From an uncultured Duodenibacillus sp. (GTDB taxonomy: Bacteria; Pseudomonadota; Gammaproteobacteria; Burkholderiales; Burkholderiaceae_F): DNA of 64,000 bases. Each line of letters begins with the position of its first letter. Position 1 is the first letter of the stretch. Made by a program: the position numbers and the translations under genes. The notes below the pieces were generated by a model that had not been told where the DNA came from, ran no database searches, and saw only the letters and a program-made list of their open reading frames with translations. The DNA lies in assembly GCA_944390715.1 (NCBI GenBank), contig CALXQS010000006.1, positions 1-64,000 of the forward strand, read 5' to 3'. This document shows positions 1 through 8,138 of the stretch, piece by piece.

Positions 1-245
1 AAGACATCGTCAATGACAACGGACTTGGCCGCAGCTTCGCCGATCGGACGAAGACGTCTCATTGTCTTGACGAGTCCATCGGGTGTAATGACGCCTAGAC
101 ATTTGCCGGAAATCTTGCGGCTGCGCTTGATCGCAGGATCGTACTTGCTGGAACACTCATACAAGTACCATCCACCGCCGATGTGTTTGATTTCCGTTTT
201 AGCGGGCTTCTGGAATGCCTTGACGTAGTCTGGTTTTTCGGTCAT
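1..245 (-). CDS. Transposase, N-terminal part (runs off the left edge)
   Basis: Open reading frame of 81 codons on the minus strand that begins at an ATG at 245 and stays open to the window edge, so the C-terminal part, including any DDE catalytic core, lies outside. The N-terminus begins MTEKPDYVKAF and carries a short GGGWYLYE stretch, followed by KYDPAIKRSRKISGK and a glycine turn. I associate this pattern with the N-terminal region of IS1634/IS4-type DDE transposases in gut bacteria. Family assignment is from memory of that pattern, without alignment. No catalytic residues can be checked. It is the only mobile-element gene in the window and lies beyond the terminator of a tRNA-Leu gene. 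Whether the element is intact cannot be judged here. Confidence 0.6.
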   Translation of the reverse strand, partial: MTEKPDYVKAFQKPAKTEIKHIGGGWYLYECSSKYDPAIKRSRKISGKCLGVITPDGLVKTMRRLRPIGEAAAKSVVIDDV

Positions 246-292
246 TTTGGGCTAGATGCAAAATCCCCTATTAGGTAATGTAATTATAACAA

Positions 293-313
293 AACCCCAA
301 GGCTTTTGGGGTT
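293..313. terminator. Short hairpin AACCCCAA / TTGGGGTT
   Basis: Perfect 8-bp arms around a 4-5 nt loop, followed on the plus strand by gaattttta. It could be a weak terminator or part of the end of the insertion element. No gene on the plus strand points into it, which makes an element-end role equally possible. Confidence 0.35.
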
Positions 314-341
314 GAATTTTTAATAAAAATCAGTTGATTAC

Positions 342-378
342 GCAGTTTTAGAGAAGCCTGTAACTTCCCTAAAACTGC
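342..378. repeat. Inverted repeat GCAGTTTTAG / CTAAAACTGC
   Basis: Ten-base perfect arms (342-351 and 369-378) with an inner GAAG/CTTC pairing (353-356 and 364-367) give a long stem with a small internal loop. There is no T-run, so it is not a standard terminator. It sits about 100 bp from the transposase start and may belong to the element's left end. The remainder of 246-459 shows no gene. Confidence 0.45.
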
Positions 379-459
379 AGAGAAACAGTCTAGAATCTCG
401 TCCCGAGCATCTTCTCCACGCAAGCTGCAGAGATTTTTCCATTTCAAAAATCAGGCAAG

Positions 460-496
460 AAAAAAGCCTTGGATCCTTTAAGACCAAGGCTTTTTT
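460..496 (-). terminator. Terminator of tRNA-Leu
   Basis: Arms AAAAAAGCCTTGG (460-472) and CCAAGGCTTTTTT (484-496) pair perfectly and end in a T-run on either strand, so it can act bidirectionally. It lies directly after the 3' CCA of tRNA-Leu on the minus strand. Confidence 0.85.
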
Positions 497-528
497 GGCG
501 TTTCCCATCCAGATGCCGTCAATGCAAA

Positions 529-613
529 TGGTGCCCGAGGAGAGACTCGAACTCTCACGCTTACTAGGCGGAGGATTTTGAATCCTCTGCGTCTACCATT
601 CCGCCACTCGGGC
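529..613 (-). tRNA. tRNA-Leu (anticodon CAA)
   Basis: Read on the minus strand the sequence starts GCCCGAG and ends CTCGGGC ACCA, giving a perfect 7-bp acceptor stem with an encoded CCA tail. The anticodon stem GAGGA/TCCTC encloses the loop TTCAAAA, anticodon CAA, which reads UUG. A long variable arm (CGCCTAGTAAGCG) and the T arm GAGAG TTCGAGT CTCTC identify a class II leucine tRNA of 85 nt. A promoter lies just upstream and a strong terminator just downstream, so it is a single-gene unit between modC and the transposase fragment. Confidence 0.96.
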
Positions 614-640
614 TGAGGCACACCAACATTGAAGCTCGCA

Positions 641-669
641 ATTATGCCGAGATTGCAGAAAATTTGCAA
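641..669 (-). promoter_or_regulatory. Sigma-70 promoter of tRNA-Leu
   Basis: On the minus strand a -35 hexamer TTGCAA (669-664) is followed after exactly 17 bp by a -10 hexamer CATAAT (646-641, five of six consensus bases). The next bases GCGAGC form a GC-rich discriminator, as expected for a stringently controlled stable-RNA promoter. The start would fall near 634, about 20 nt before the mature tRNA. Confidence 0.7.
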
Positions 670-698
670 AGTCCAAAACAGATATTTCCGACTTGAGC

Positions 699-1784
699 TC
701 AATGCACCGAGACTGATTTGATTTGCGCCCAAATGCGCATGCCGGGAGAAATTCCCATTTCGTATATGGCTCGAGCCGTGACTTCTGCAAGGATCTCGCA
801 GCCCCCGCCAGCATCGAGCTCAACAAAGCGTCTGGCGGCATCACTTCCCGCAAAGATATCCGCCGCACGGCACTCAAATACATTTTGAATGCTCGTCTGC
901 GAAGGTTTATGCACGGATATGGACACGTCGTCGGCATCTATCAGCAACCGCAGCCGATCTCCTATCGCAAAGCCCTCATCGCGCACCCAAAAACAAGCAC
1001 CTCCTGCAAGCACCTTGAGCAGTCCCCATTCGGCATCACGCTCTGCAACGACGGCTTGCACCATGCTCGATTTCTTCACTCCTCCCGAGCTCTGACGACT
1101 GACCTGATGCCAGACCTCCGCCACCCCTCCCTCAAGAACAACTCGACCGTTTTTCATGACCACGAGCGTATCGGCAAGTCTGAGCACTTCTTCTTCAGAG
1201 TGCGTGACATAAACCACGGGAATATTGAGTTCTCGCTTGATGCGCTCAAGCCAAGGCATGATCTCCAGCCGCCGGGCATGATCCAAAGCCGCCAGCGGTT
1301 CATCCATAAACAGCGCCGCCGGGCAAATGACGAGAGATCGGGCAATTGCGCAGCGCTGTCTTTCACCGCCGGAGAGTTCATTGACGCGCCGTCCCAGCAA
1401 ATGTCCGATGCCCAAAAGCTCTACCGCCTCATCAAGCCTTTTCTGCCCGCCGGCATCACGTGCGCGCTTGAGCCCATAATGGAGATTTTGCTCAACATTC
1501 AAATGGGCAAACAGGCTCGCCTCCTGAAAGACATAACCCAATCGTCTTTCGCAAGTCGGCACAAAAATGCCCTTTTCATCGTCTTGCCAGACTTTCCCGG
1601 CTATGCGCACATAGCCCTGCGCACGCTCAAGACCTGCGGCACTTCTCAGAACCGTCGTCTTGCCGCACCCCGAAGGACCGAAAAGGGCCGTAACGCCGCC
1701 TGCTCGCACACCGATATCCACATCAAGCTCAAAGCCTGCCAAACGGCGCAGCTTGACGCGAATGCGATCCTCCTCGAATTTCAT
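699..1784 (-). CDS. modC: Molybdate ABC transporter ATP-binding protein ModC
   Basis: ATPase that powers molybdate import with ModB and ModA at the inner membrane. The 361-residue protein has Walker A GPSGCGKT at residues 36-43, the ABC signature LSGGERQR at 137-144, Walker B ending MDEP at 160-163 and the switch histidine in VTHS. The C-terminal 130 residues are shorter and more divergent than the ATPase part and fit the regulatory TOBE/Mop domain typical of ModC. It is the last gene of modA-modB-modC, starting 21 nt after modB, and ends about 55 bp before the tRNA-Leu promoter. Molybdenum supply would support molybdoenzymes, fitting the anaerobic-respiration genes elsewhere in the window. 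Confidence 0.93.
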   Translation of the reverse strand: MKFEEDRIRVKLRRLAGFELDVDIGVRAGGVTALFGPSGCGKTTVLRSAAGLERAQGYVRIAGKVWQDDEKGIFVPTCERRLGYVFQEASLFAHLNVEQNLHYGLKRARDAGGQKRLDEAVELLGIGHLLGRRVNELSGGERQRCAIARSLVICPAALFMDEPLAALDHARRLEIMPWLERIKRELNIPVVYVTHSEEEVLRLADTLVVMKNGRVVLEGGVAEVWHQVSRQSSGGVKKSSMVQAVVAERDAEWGLLKVLAGGACFWVRDEGFAIGDRLRLLIDADDVSISVHKPSQTSIQNVFECRAADIFAGSDAARRFVELDAGGGCEILAEVTARAIYEMGISPGMRIWAQIKSVSVH

Positions 1785-1805
1785 TGCTTGCCGCCTCCCT
1801 GTCGA

Positions 1806-2498
1806 CTACATAGGCGTTGCGGAAATAGGTCCGCGTTGGGATCGACGGTTGAACAGCGTGACGGCCAGCAGCACGATGAAGGAAAAAACAAGCATGCCTC
1901 CGGCGAGCCAATGCGCCTTGTCGTACTCCATGGCCTCGACGAATGTATAAATTTCAGTAGAGACAACCTGCGTCTTGCCGGGAATGTTGCCGCCAATCAT
2001 CAGCACCACGCCGAACTCGCCGATGGTATGCGCAAAAGTCAATACTGCCGCTGTAAAAAAACCCGGTCTCGCCAGCGGCATCACAACGGAAAAAAAAGCG
2101 TCCAGAGGTTTGGCCCCAAGCGTAGCGGCAACCTCCATCGGGCGTGGACCGATGGACTCAAAAGCCGCCTGAAGAGGCTGCACGGCAAAGGGCAGAGAGT
2201 AAATGATGGATCCCACCACCAAGCCTGGAAACGTAAATGTCAAAAGTCCCCAGCCTAGAGATTGCGTGAGCTGTCCCAAGGGGCCGTGCGGCCCCAGTGC
2301 AACGAGAATATAAAAGCCCAGCACGGACGGCGGCAGCACCAATGGCAGCGTGACAAGCGCCGTAATGGGAGCACGAAGCGAACTTTGCGTACGTGCCAGC
2401 CACCATGACAACGGCGTGGCGACAATAAGCAGAAAAACCGTCGTCACGCCGGCGAGCTCCAAACTCAGCCAGACTGGTTCAAGGGAAATGTCCGACAT
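1806..2498 (-). CDS. modB: Molybdate ABC transporter permease ModB
   Basis: Inner-membrane permease of 230 residues, a normal ModB length, with about five hydrophobic segments. It has the N-terminal pattern [24 protein letters not shown] and the EAA-type loop around [26 protein letters not shown], which couples to the ATPase, then a [19 protein letters not shown] segment characteristic of ModB. It lies 39 nt after modA and 21 nt before modC on the same strand and is surely co-transcribed. GAGG a few bases upstream of the ATG supports the chosen start. Confidence 0.94.
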   Translation of the reverse strand: MSDISLEPVWLSLELAGVTTVFLLIVATPLSWWLARTQSSLRAPITALVTLPLVLPPSVLGFYILVALGPHGPLGQLTQSLGWGLLTFTFPGLVVGSIIYSLPFAVQPLQAAFESIGPRPMEVAATLGAKPLDAFFSVVMPLARPGFFTAAVLTFAHTIGEFGVVLMIGGNIPGKTQVVSTEIYTFVEAMEYDKAHWLAGGMLVFSFIVLLAVTLFNRRSQRGPISATPM

Positions 2499-2537
2499 TG
2501 AGCCTCATTGATATTTTTACAAGCATCAGCCGCAAGC

Positions 2538-3293
2538 TTAGCCTGCGCCATACCCATAGGCTTGCTTAATCTTGGCCGCCTCCGGTCCTTTTAAGAATTC
2601 AAGAAACGCTTTTGCCGCTTCTGCATTCTTTCCGTTTTTAAGCAAAACGGCATCCTGCCGGATCGGATTGTAGTACTGCTCCGGGACCACCCAGCCAGAA
2701 CCCGATGTGAGCTTTCCATTCTTAGAAACCTGGCTTAAGGCAACAAAGCCGACGTCGGCATTGCCCGTCTTCACAAAATTAAACGTCTTGCCGATGTTGT
2801 CGCCTTCAACGAACTTGGGCTGCACTTTTTCAAAAATCTTCATCGCCTTTAAGGCTTCGTATGCCGCAAGTCCATAAGGTGCGAGCTTAGGATTGGCTAC
2901 TGCACACTTATTGAAGTCGCCTGAATTCAAAAGCGCCTGGCCGTCGGTAATTTGCTTAGCATCCGAACTCCACAGCACCAGCTTGCCCACAGCGTAGGTA
3001 AAAGACGTGCCGGCCACAGCATAGCCCTCGTCTATGGCTTTTTTCGGCGTCTTGGCATCCGCTGCAAGCAGCACATCAAAGTCGGCTCCATTTTTGATCT
3101 GACCGTAGAACATGCCTGTGCTGCCAAAACTGAGCACAAGCTTGTGCCCCGTCTGCTTTTCGAAAATCGGTGCGAGTTCTTTAGCCTGAGCAGTAAAGTT
3201 GGCTGCAACCGCAACCAAAACATCTGCCGCCGACGCCATGCCCGCCGCAACGCCCAGCACGCCAAACATTGCCATTTTGATGGATGATTTCAT
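2538..3293 (-). CDS. modA: Molybdate-binding periplasmic protein ModA
   Basis: Periplasmic receptor that captures molybdate (or tungstate) for ModBC. A Sec signal peptide (MKSSIKMAMFGVLGVAAGMASA, cleavage before ADVLVA) is followed by a class of binding protein with VAVAANFT near the mature N-terminus, the LSFGSTGMFYGQIKNGADFDVLLAAD region and FLKGPEA near the end. I place the start at the ATG at 3293: a GGAG motif (3302-3299 on the minus strand) is five bases upstream. A GTG two codons earlier at 3299 would overlap that ribosome site. First gene of modABC, divergent from modE. Confidence 0.94.
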   Translation of the reverse strand: MKSSIKMAMFGVLGVAAGMASAADVLVAVAANFTAQAKELAPIFEKQTGHKLVLSFGSTGMFYGQIKNGADFDVLLAADAKTPKKAIDEGYAVAGTSFTYAVGKLVLWSSDAKQITDGQALLNSGDFNKCAVANPKLAPYGLAAYEALKAMKIFEKVQPKFVEGDNIGKTFNFVKTGNADVGFVALSQVSKNGKLTSGSGWVVPEQYYNPIRQDAVLLKNGKNAEAAKAFLEFLKGPEAAKIKQAYGYGAG

Positions 3294-3349
3294 ATTCACT
3301 CCGCAAAATCGTTTTTCAAAAACAGAACAGCGCCAAGCTTAACACGCAT

Positions 3350-3366
3350 TATTCATATTGTGAATA
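3350..3366. promoter_or_regulatory. Candidate ModE operator between modA and modE
   Basis: Perfect dyad TATTCA-tattg-TGAATA in the 150-bp region between the divergent modA and modE genes. ModE proteins bind AT-rich dyads that overlap the mod promoter. The sequence does not match the E. coli consensus closely, so assignment rests on position and symmetry. It lies 57 bp upstream of modA and 78 bp upstream of modE. Confidence 0.45.
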
Positions 3367-3443
3367 TCCAGAGTTCATCAACCGGCACGCATCAGTTTGT
3401 CTTAGACTAGACGTTGGTTTTCTCTTTAGCTGATGGGATTTAT

Positions 3444-4271
3444 ATGGCGAGCAACAACACTGACTCTGCTCAAGACTCTTTGCCTGCGGCAGGTGCAGAT
3501 TCCGGACCAGATCTGCTGGCCGCTCCAATAGCACTCACCCGACAGCTTGAGCAAATCGTCGACAAGCGCATCAACATCTTGCGGCGCATCCATGAAACAG
3601 GATCCATTTCAGAAGCCGCCCGTCTAGCCAAGGTATCCTACAAGGCCGCCTGGCAGGCGATCGAAACGCTGAGCAATCTGGCTGGAGCTCCGCTGGTTGA
3701 GAAAGTCGTCGGCGGCAGCCGCGGCGGCGGCACGCAGCTGACCCCCACGGGGTGCGTTGTTTTGGAACTCTCGGAACGTCTGGCTCAGGCACGCGAAGAG
3801 GTCTTTGCGCAGTTTTCCTCGCGCTCGCTGCCTGGCCTTGTCCCCGTAGGCGCCACAACGCTTCGCACATCCATGCGCAATCAGTTTCCGGCAACTGTGA
3901 CGCACATTGTCCGTGGCGCGGCCATGGTGCATCTGACGCTTGAAATAGATGCACAAAACAGCATCAAGTCCACGCTGACGCAAGAAAGCGCTCAGCTGCT
4001 GGGTATTACGCAGGGCTCTCGAGTTCTGGCGCTGTGCAAGGCCACGGCAATCGAAATTGCCCGTCATGTCCAGACCGATGCAAAAACACCTGTCATCAAA
4101 GGAAACGTCGTGCGCTCAGCGCGAAACGACAAGGGCGGCGAAGTCACCATTCGCTTGGCCGGCGGAACTTCTCTAGTGGGCTTTAGCCGCTCGGGCCACG
4201 GACTGCATTTAGGAGATGAAGCACAGGCCGTCATCGCGCCCCAGGCCGTTGTCGTTGCGCTATTCTCTTGA
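3444..4271 (+). CDS. modE: Molybdate-dependent transcriptional regulator ModE
   Basis: Regulator that binds molybdate and represses the mod operon. The N-terminal third holds the LysR-like winged helix of ModE (ILRRIHETGSISEAARLAK, then YKAAWQAIETL and GGSRGGGTQLTPTG). The C-terminal half holds two tandem Mop/TOBE oxyanion-binding repeats, recognisable from SMRNQFPATVTHI and from VIKGNVVRSARNDKGGEVTIRL. The protein is 275 residues from the ATG at 3444. A TTG ten codons earlier is possible but less likely. It is transcribed divergently from modABC across a region containing a dyad, the usual autoregulatory layout. Confidence 0.92.
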   Translation: MASNNTDSAQDSLPAAGADSGPDLLAAPIALTRQLEQIVDKRINILRRIHETGSISEAARLAKVSYKAAWQAIETLSNLAGAPLVEKVVGGSRGGGTQLTPTGCVVLELSERLAQAREEVFAQFSSRSLPGLVPVGATTLRTSMRNQFPATVTHIVRGAAMVHLTLEIDAQNSIKSTLTQESAQLLGITQGSRVLALCKATAIEIARHVQTDAKTPVIKGNVVRSARNDKGGEVTIRLAGGTSLVGFSRSGHGLHLGDEAQAVIAPQAVVVALFS

Positions 4272-4437
4272 CGGCGCCCCTTGCGCACAACCCGTGCAGG
4301 CGCCCCGTCTGAGCCATGCATGATGGTCTGCATCCTTTTGTTTTGCCAAACAGCTTTTCAAGTACACTCAAGCGCTTTAAAATTGACCCTTAACAGACTG
4401 TGCTGCTAGCGCAACTGCGATTAAGACAGCGCACAAC

Positions 4438-4453
4438 TTTGACTTCAGTCAAA
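4438..4453. promoter_or_regulatory. FNR-like dyad upstream of the tetraheme cytochrome
   Basis: TTTGAC-TTCA-GTCAAA is a perfect palindrome matching TTGAT-N4-ATCAA at all but the innermost base of each half. Class II spacing (-41.5) would put a transcription start near 4487, with AGAAAT (three of six -10 matches) at 4475-4480. The untranslated leader would be about 170 nt. Confidence 0.55.
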
Positions 4454-4454
4454 A

Positions 4455-4490
4455 AATCTTAAGGAAAAACGATCAGAAATTCTTAAGATT
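4455..4490. promoter_or_regulatory. Inverted repeat AATCTTAAG / CTTAAGATT
   Basis: Perfect 9-bp arms (4455-4463 and 4482-4490) with an 18-bp spacer, directly after the FNR-like dyad and overlapping the promoter that dyad would serve. It may be a second operator. No known regulator motif is recognised. The rest of 4272-4658 shows no gene. Confidence 0.4.
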
Positions 4491-4658
4491 CGCAAGTGCC
4501 TGCCTTTTTTGGGAACGGCAGCCATGCTCGAGCAGTCGACTGCAAGAGGCAATCGGCGCGCTTATTCTGCAGCGTGTTCGGCCGGCAGGCCAGTTGCGCG
4601 AATGCCGATAAACAGCACAAAAATAAAAGTTAAGTTTGCAATCCCAAGGAGTCTTTAA

Positions 4659-5216
4659 ATGAACAAGAACAGCAAATGGTACGCCGGCGCATTGGTGTTG
4701 GTCGGCGTTGTTGTCGGCGTAGCCCTCGTGAGCGCCGGCACGTCGGTTGTGCATTGGTCAGGTTCCACTCAGTTCTGCGGCACTTTCTGCCACTCGATGG
4801 ATGCTGCCTATGCTTCCTACCAGAAGGGTCAGCACGCTGCCACGCATTCCGGCTTTAAGGCTGAGTGCGTTGACTGCCACCTCAAGTATGAATCTGTGCA
4901 CTCCATCAGCCAGGCTCAGGTCGTCGGTCTGCTCTGGCACAAGGCTGTAAGCGGCACCAACTCGCTCATCGGCGAGATCACCGGCACGCTTGACACTCCC
5001 GAAAAGCAGATTCAGCATCGTCCCGTCATGGCTGAAAACGTAACCAACTGGATGAAGTCGGTCAATTACATCACCTGCCGCGGCTGCCACGACCTCAGCA
5101 ACTTCAAGGTCAACAAGGCCAAGCCGATGGTTGCTCAGATGCACAAGGCCATGGCTGAGAATCCGGCAACCGACTGCGTTGCCTGCCATAGCGAAGCTGG
5201 TCACAAGTACGACTAA
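4659..5216 (+). CDS. NapC/NrfH-family membrane-anchored tetraheme cytochrome c
   Basis: Quinol-oxidising cytochrome that passes electrons from the menaquinol pool to a periplasmic reductase. The 185-residue protein has one N-terminal membrane anchor (about residues 8-30) and four haem sites on the periplasmic side: C40-C44-H45, C70-C73-H74, C140-C143-H144 and C173-C176-H177. The last three are CX2CH. The first is CGTFCH, that is CX3CH, followed by S-M, and the methionine matches the CHxM haem-1 arrangement of NrfH. AGGAG precedes the ATG. No terminal reductase is adjacent, so the partner is unknown. It is a single-gene unit with an FNR-like dyad upstream and a terminator downstream. Confidence 0.88.
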   Translation: MNKNSKWYAGALVLVGVVVGVALVSAGTSVVHWSGSTQFCGTFCHSMDAAYASYQKGQHAATHSGFKAECVDCHLKYESVHSISQAQVVGLLWHKAVSGTNSLIGEITGTLDTPEKQIQHRPVMAENVTNWMKSVNYITCRGCHDLSNFKVNKAKPMVAQMHKAMAENPATDCVACHSEAGHKYD

Positions 5217-5238
5217 TCTTCGCAGCCGCAAGCTTGCC

Positions 5239-5273
5239 AAGCCCGTGTCAGGATTTTCCCCACGGGCTTTTTT
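5239..5273 (+). terminator. Terminator after the tetraheme cytochrome
   Basis: Stem AAGCCCGTG (5239-5247) / CACGGGCTT (5261-5269) followed by a T-run, 23 bp after the stop codon. Confidence 0.85.
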
Positions 5274-5432
5274 CTTGCTTCTTTTGCAGTCGGCGCAGAC
5301 CTGCAGCAGCATTCTTGGGCAATCCTTTTTTCGACAGCATCCGAACTCAGGAAGCGGCATGCATTCGCGCTAAAATGAGTCGATTCTGACATTTTGTCTG
5401 TCTTTTCTGCCAACCGTATACGAAGCGCGTTC

Positions 5433-8105
5433 ATGCAAACCAACAAAGAACACAACACGGTCTATCGCAAAGACTACCGTCCGTTTACCCATACGATCGA
5501 AAAGGTCGACCTTGATTTCGATCTTGATCCCGAGTCCACGCGTGTAACCTCCACCATGGTCGTTTCGCCGCGACCCGGAGCGCACACGACCGATCTGGTG
5601 CTCAACGGAGAGGATCTTTTCTTTGAAAAAATTCTGATCGACGGCAAGACGGCTCCCAATGATCGCTGGGAGGTCGGCGTCAACTCCATTACGATCCGCA
5701 ATGTGAGTGCTGCGCAAACGCGCATTACGATTGTCAATACGTTCAGTCCGCAGGCCAACTCCGCACTGTCGGGCATCTACATGAGCAACGGCGCATTCAT
5801 GAGCCAATGCGAGGCGGAGGGTTTTCGCCGCATCACGTATTGGCCGGATCGTCCGGACTGCATGAGCCGCTTCACGGTGACGATGCACGCCGACAAAACC
5901 CTCTATCCGGTGCTGCTCAGCAACGGAAATCTCGCAGGACAGGGCGATGAGGAAAACAACCGCCACTGGGCGCGTTGGGAAGATCCCTTCTTTAAGCCCA
6001 GCTACTTGTTTGCTCTGGTTGCGGGAAACTTCGCCTGCCGGCAGCAGACGGTCACGCTTGCCGACGGCCGCCAGGCGCTGCTTGAAATCTGGACCGAGCC
6101 CGAGAATCAGCCTCGCAGCGAGTGGGCGCTTGAGTGCTTGAAGCGGGCCATCGCCTGGGATGAAAAGCGTTTTGGGCTCATCCTGGACCTTGATCGGTTC
6201 ATGATCGTAGCGACGAACGACTTCAACTTCGGCGCCATGGAAAACAAGGGGCTCAACATCTTCAATGCACGCTACGTCATGGCCTCGCCCGACATCGCCA
6301 CCGATGCAGACTACTTCGCCATTGAGTCCGTTGTGGGACATGAATACTTCCACAATTGGACGGGAGATCGCGTCACGTTGCGAGACTGGTTCCAGCTCAC
6401 GCTCAAGGAAGGCCTGACGGTATTTCGCGATCAGGAATTTTCGATGGACATGGCGCCCGACGAATCGAGCCGAGCAGTCAAGCGCATCCAGGATGTTCGC
6501 GCGCTGCGCAACGCGCAGTTTGCCGAAGACGCCGGCCCCATGGCTCATCCGATCCGGCCTGAGAGCTACCAGGAGATCAACAATTTCTACACGATGACTG
6601 TCTACGAAAAAGGCGCTGAAGTCATCCGAATGCTGCAGACCATGCTTGGCCGAGAAGGCTTCAGGAAAGGGTTGGATCTTTATATTTCCCGCTTTGACTG
6701 CAAGGCTGTTACCTGCAACGACTTCATCCGTGCGATGGCCAATGCCAATGAAGCCGACTTGTCGCAGTTTTCGCTGTGGTGGTCCCAGGCCGGCACGCCG
6801 CGCGTCACAATTGAAACGGCCTATGATCCGGCCGAACACACCTTTACGGTACACGCTTCGCAAACGACGCCTCCCACGCCGGGACAAAGCAAAAAGTTCC
6901 CGCTTGTCATTCCGATTTGCGTAGGTCTTCTTGACCGCAACGGAGCCGACATGCCGCTGCGTCTTCAGGGCGAAGCCTGCGAGCCCGTCTCCACCTACAA
7001 CCTGATTCTTTCGAATGAATCGGATTCCTGGGTATTTGAAAACATTTACGAAAACCCAGTGATTTCCATCGGACGCGGCTTCTCGGCTCCCGTTATTTTT
7101 GAATACGGCTATACGACAGACGAGCTTGCATTCCTGGCGCTCCACGACTCCGACGCCTTTAACCGCGCCGAAGCTTTTGAGCGTCTAGCGCTTCTGGCTT
7201 TGAACGAAGTCACCGATCAGATTGAGACAGGCGTCGAACCCGATGTTCCCGAAGTGTTTCTTAATGCTTTCGGCGGCATCTTCAACGACGACAGACTCTC
7301 GCCGGAGTACCGTGCCGCCGTGCTTACGCTGCCCTCGGAAAAAGCGATTGCCCGCCGCAGAGCCCTCATCAACCCCGATGCCATTCGACGCGCTGTTGTA
7401 TTCGTTACCGAAACCATCGGCAAGCGCTACAGCGGCGACATCAACGCCTCCGAAGTCAAGCTGCTCACGCTTGACTATGAGCCGACGCACCGCGATGCAG
7501 GCAAGCGCGCCCTTAAAAACCTGGCTCTGTCTTATTGGCTGGCAGGCGGCAACGCCAAAGCTCTTTTGTCTGCCCGCGACCAGTTCGAGCACGCCGACAA
7601 CCTCACCGATCGCCTGGCTGCGCTCAAAATGATTGTCAACAGCCAGAGCCCGGCCAAGATCGACGTTCTCAATGCAGCCGGTCAAATGTGGGCCGATGAA
7701 CCCTTGCTCATCAACAAGTGGTTCACGGTGCAGGCCACCGCCATGAGCTTCCCCGGCGAAGCTCCTGTTGTTGACCGCATCCGCACTCTGATGCAGTTTG
7801 ACATCTTCTCGGAGAAAAACCCCAACAATGTCTACTCGCTGGTGACGGCCTTTATGACGAACAATGAGGCTGAATTTCACCGCACGGACGGATCGGGCTA
7901 CGACTTCTGGGTTGAAATGGTGCTGCGCCTTGACAAGGTCAACCCGCACGTGGCTGCGCGCTGTGCACGAGCCCTTGACAACTGGCGTCGCTACACGCCT
8001 GAGCGGGCTCAGCTTATGCATGCCGCCTTGAAAAAGGTCGCTGAAACGCCTGAGATTTCCAAGGCCGTGCGTGAAATCGTCGCCAAAGCGCTCAACAACA
8101 ACTAA
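5433..8105 (+). CDS. pepN: Aminopeptidase N (M1 family)
   Basis: Cytosolic zinc aminopeptidase that removes N-terminal residues from peptides in protein turnover. The 890-residue length is normal for PepN of proteobacteria. The substrate-binding GAMEN motif is at about residues 267-271, the zinc site HEYFH at 303-307 and the third ligand glutamate in LTLKEGLT at about 326. The N-terminal beta domain and C-terminal helical domain are both complete. I chose the ATG at 5433. A TTG 13 codons upstream gives an unlikely extension. fbp starts 33 bp downstream on the same strand, so the two are probably co-transcribed. Confidence 0.96.
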   Translation: MQTNKEHNTVYRKDYRPFTHTIEKVDLDFDLDPESTRVTSTMVVSPRPGAHTTDLVLNGEDLFFEKILIDGKTAPNDRWEVGVNSITIRNVSAAQTRITIVNTFSPQANSALSGIYMSNGAFMSQCEAEGFRRITYWPDRPDCMSRFTVTMHADKTLYPVLLSNGNLAGQGDEENNRHWARWEDPFFKPSYLFALVAGNFACRQQTVTLADGRQALLEIWTEPENQPRSEWALECLKRAIAWDEKRFGLILDLDRFMIVATNDFNFGAMENKGLNIFNARYVMASPDIATDADYFAIESVVGHEYFHNWTGDRVTLRDWFQLTLKEGLTVFRDQEFSMDMAPDESSRAVKRIQDVRALRNAQFAEDAGPMAHPIRPESYQEINNFYTMTVYEKGAEVIRMLQTMLGREGFRKGLDLYISRFDCKAVTCNDFIRAMANANEADLSQFSLWWSQAGTPRVTIETAYDPAEHTFTVHASQTTPPTPGQSKKFPLVIPICVGLLDRNGADMPLRLQGEACEPVSTYNLILSNESDSWVFENIYENPVISIGRGFSAPVIFEYGYTTDELAFLALHDSDAFNRAEAFERLALLALNEVTDQIETGVEPDVPEVFLNAFGGIFNDDRLSPEYRAAVLTLPSEKAIARRRALINPDAIRRAVVFVTETIGKRYSGDINASEVKLLTLDYEPTHRDAGKRALKNLALSYWLAGGNAKALLSARDQFEHADNLTDRLAALKMIVNSQSPAKIDVLNAAGQMWADEPLLINKWFTVQATAMSFPGEAPVVDRIRTLMQFDIFSEKNPNNVYSLVTAFMTNNEAEFHRTDGSGYDFWVEMVLRLDKVNPHVAARCARALDNWRRYTPERAQLMHAALKKVAETPEISKAVREIVAKALNNN

Positions 8106-8138
8106 TGCTTTTTATTGCATCCAATCAGAGATTTGAAA

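Noticed and set aside
342-378. Possible CRISPR repeat
   Set aside because: A single inverted repeat with no periodic copies or spacers nearby.
723-2258. Plus-strand frame of 511 codons over modB and modC
   Set aside because: Antisense to clear modC and modB genes with intact motifs; composition is the mirror of those genes and there is no family pattern.
5370-7145. Minus-strand frame of 591 codons opposite pepN
   Set aside because: Long antisense frame caused by codon bias; pepN carries GAMEN and HEXXH motifs on the plus strand.
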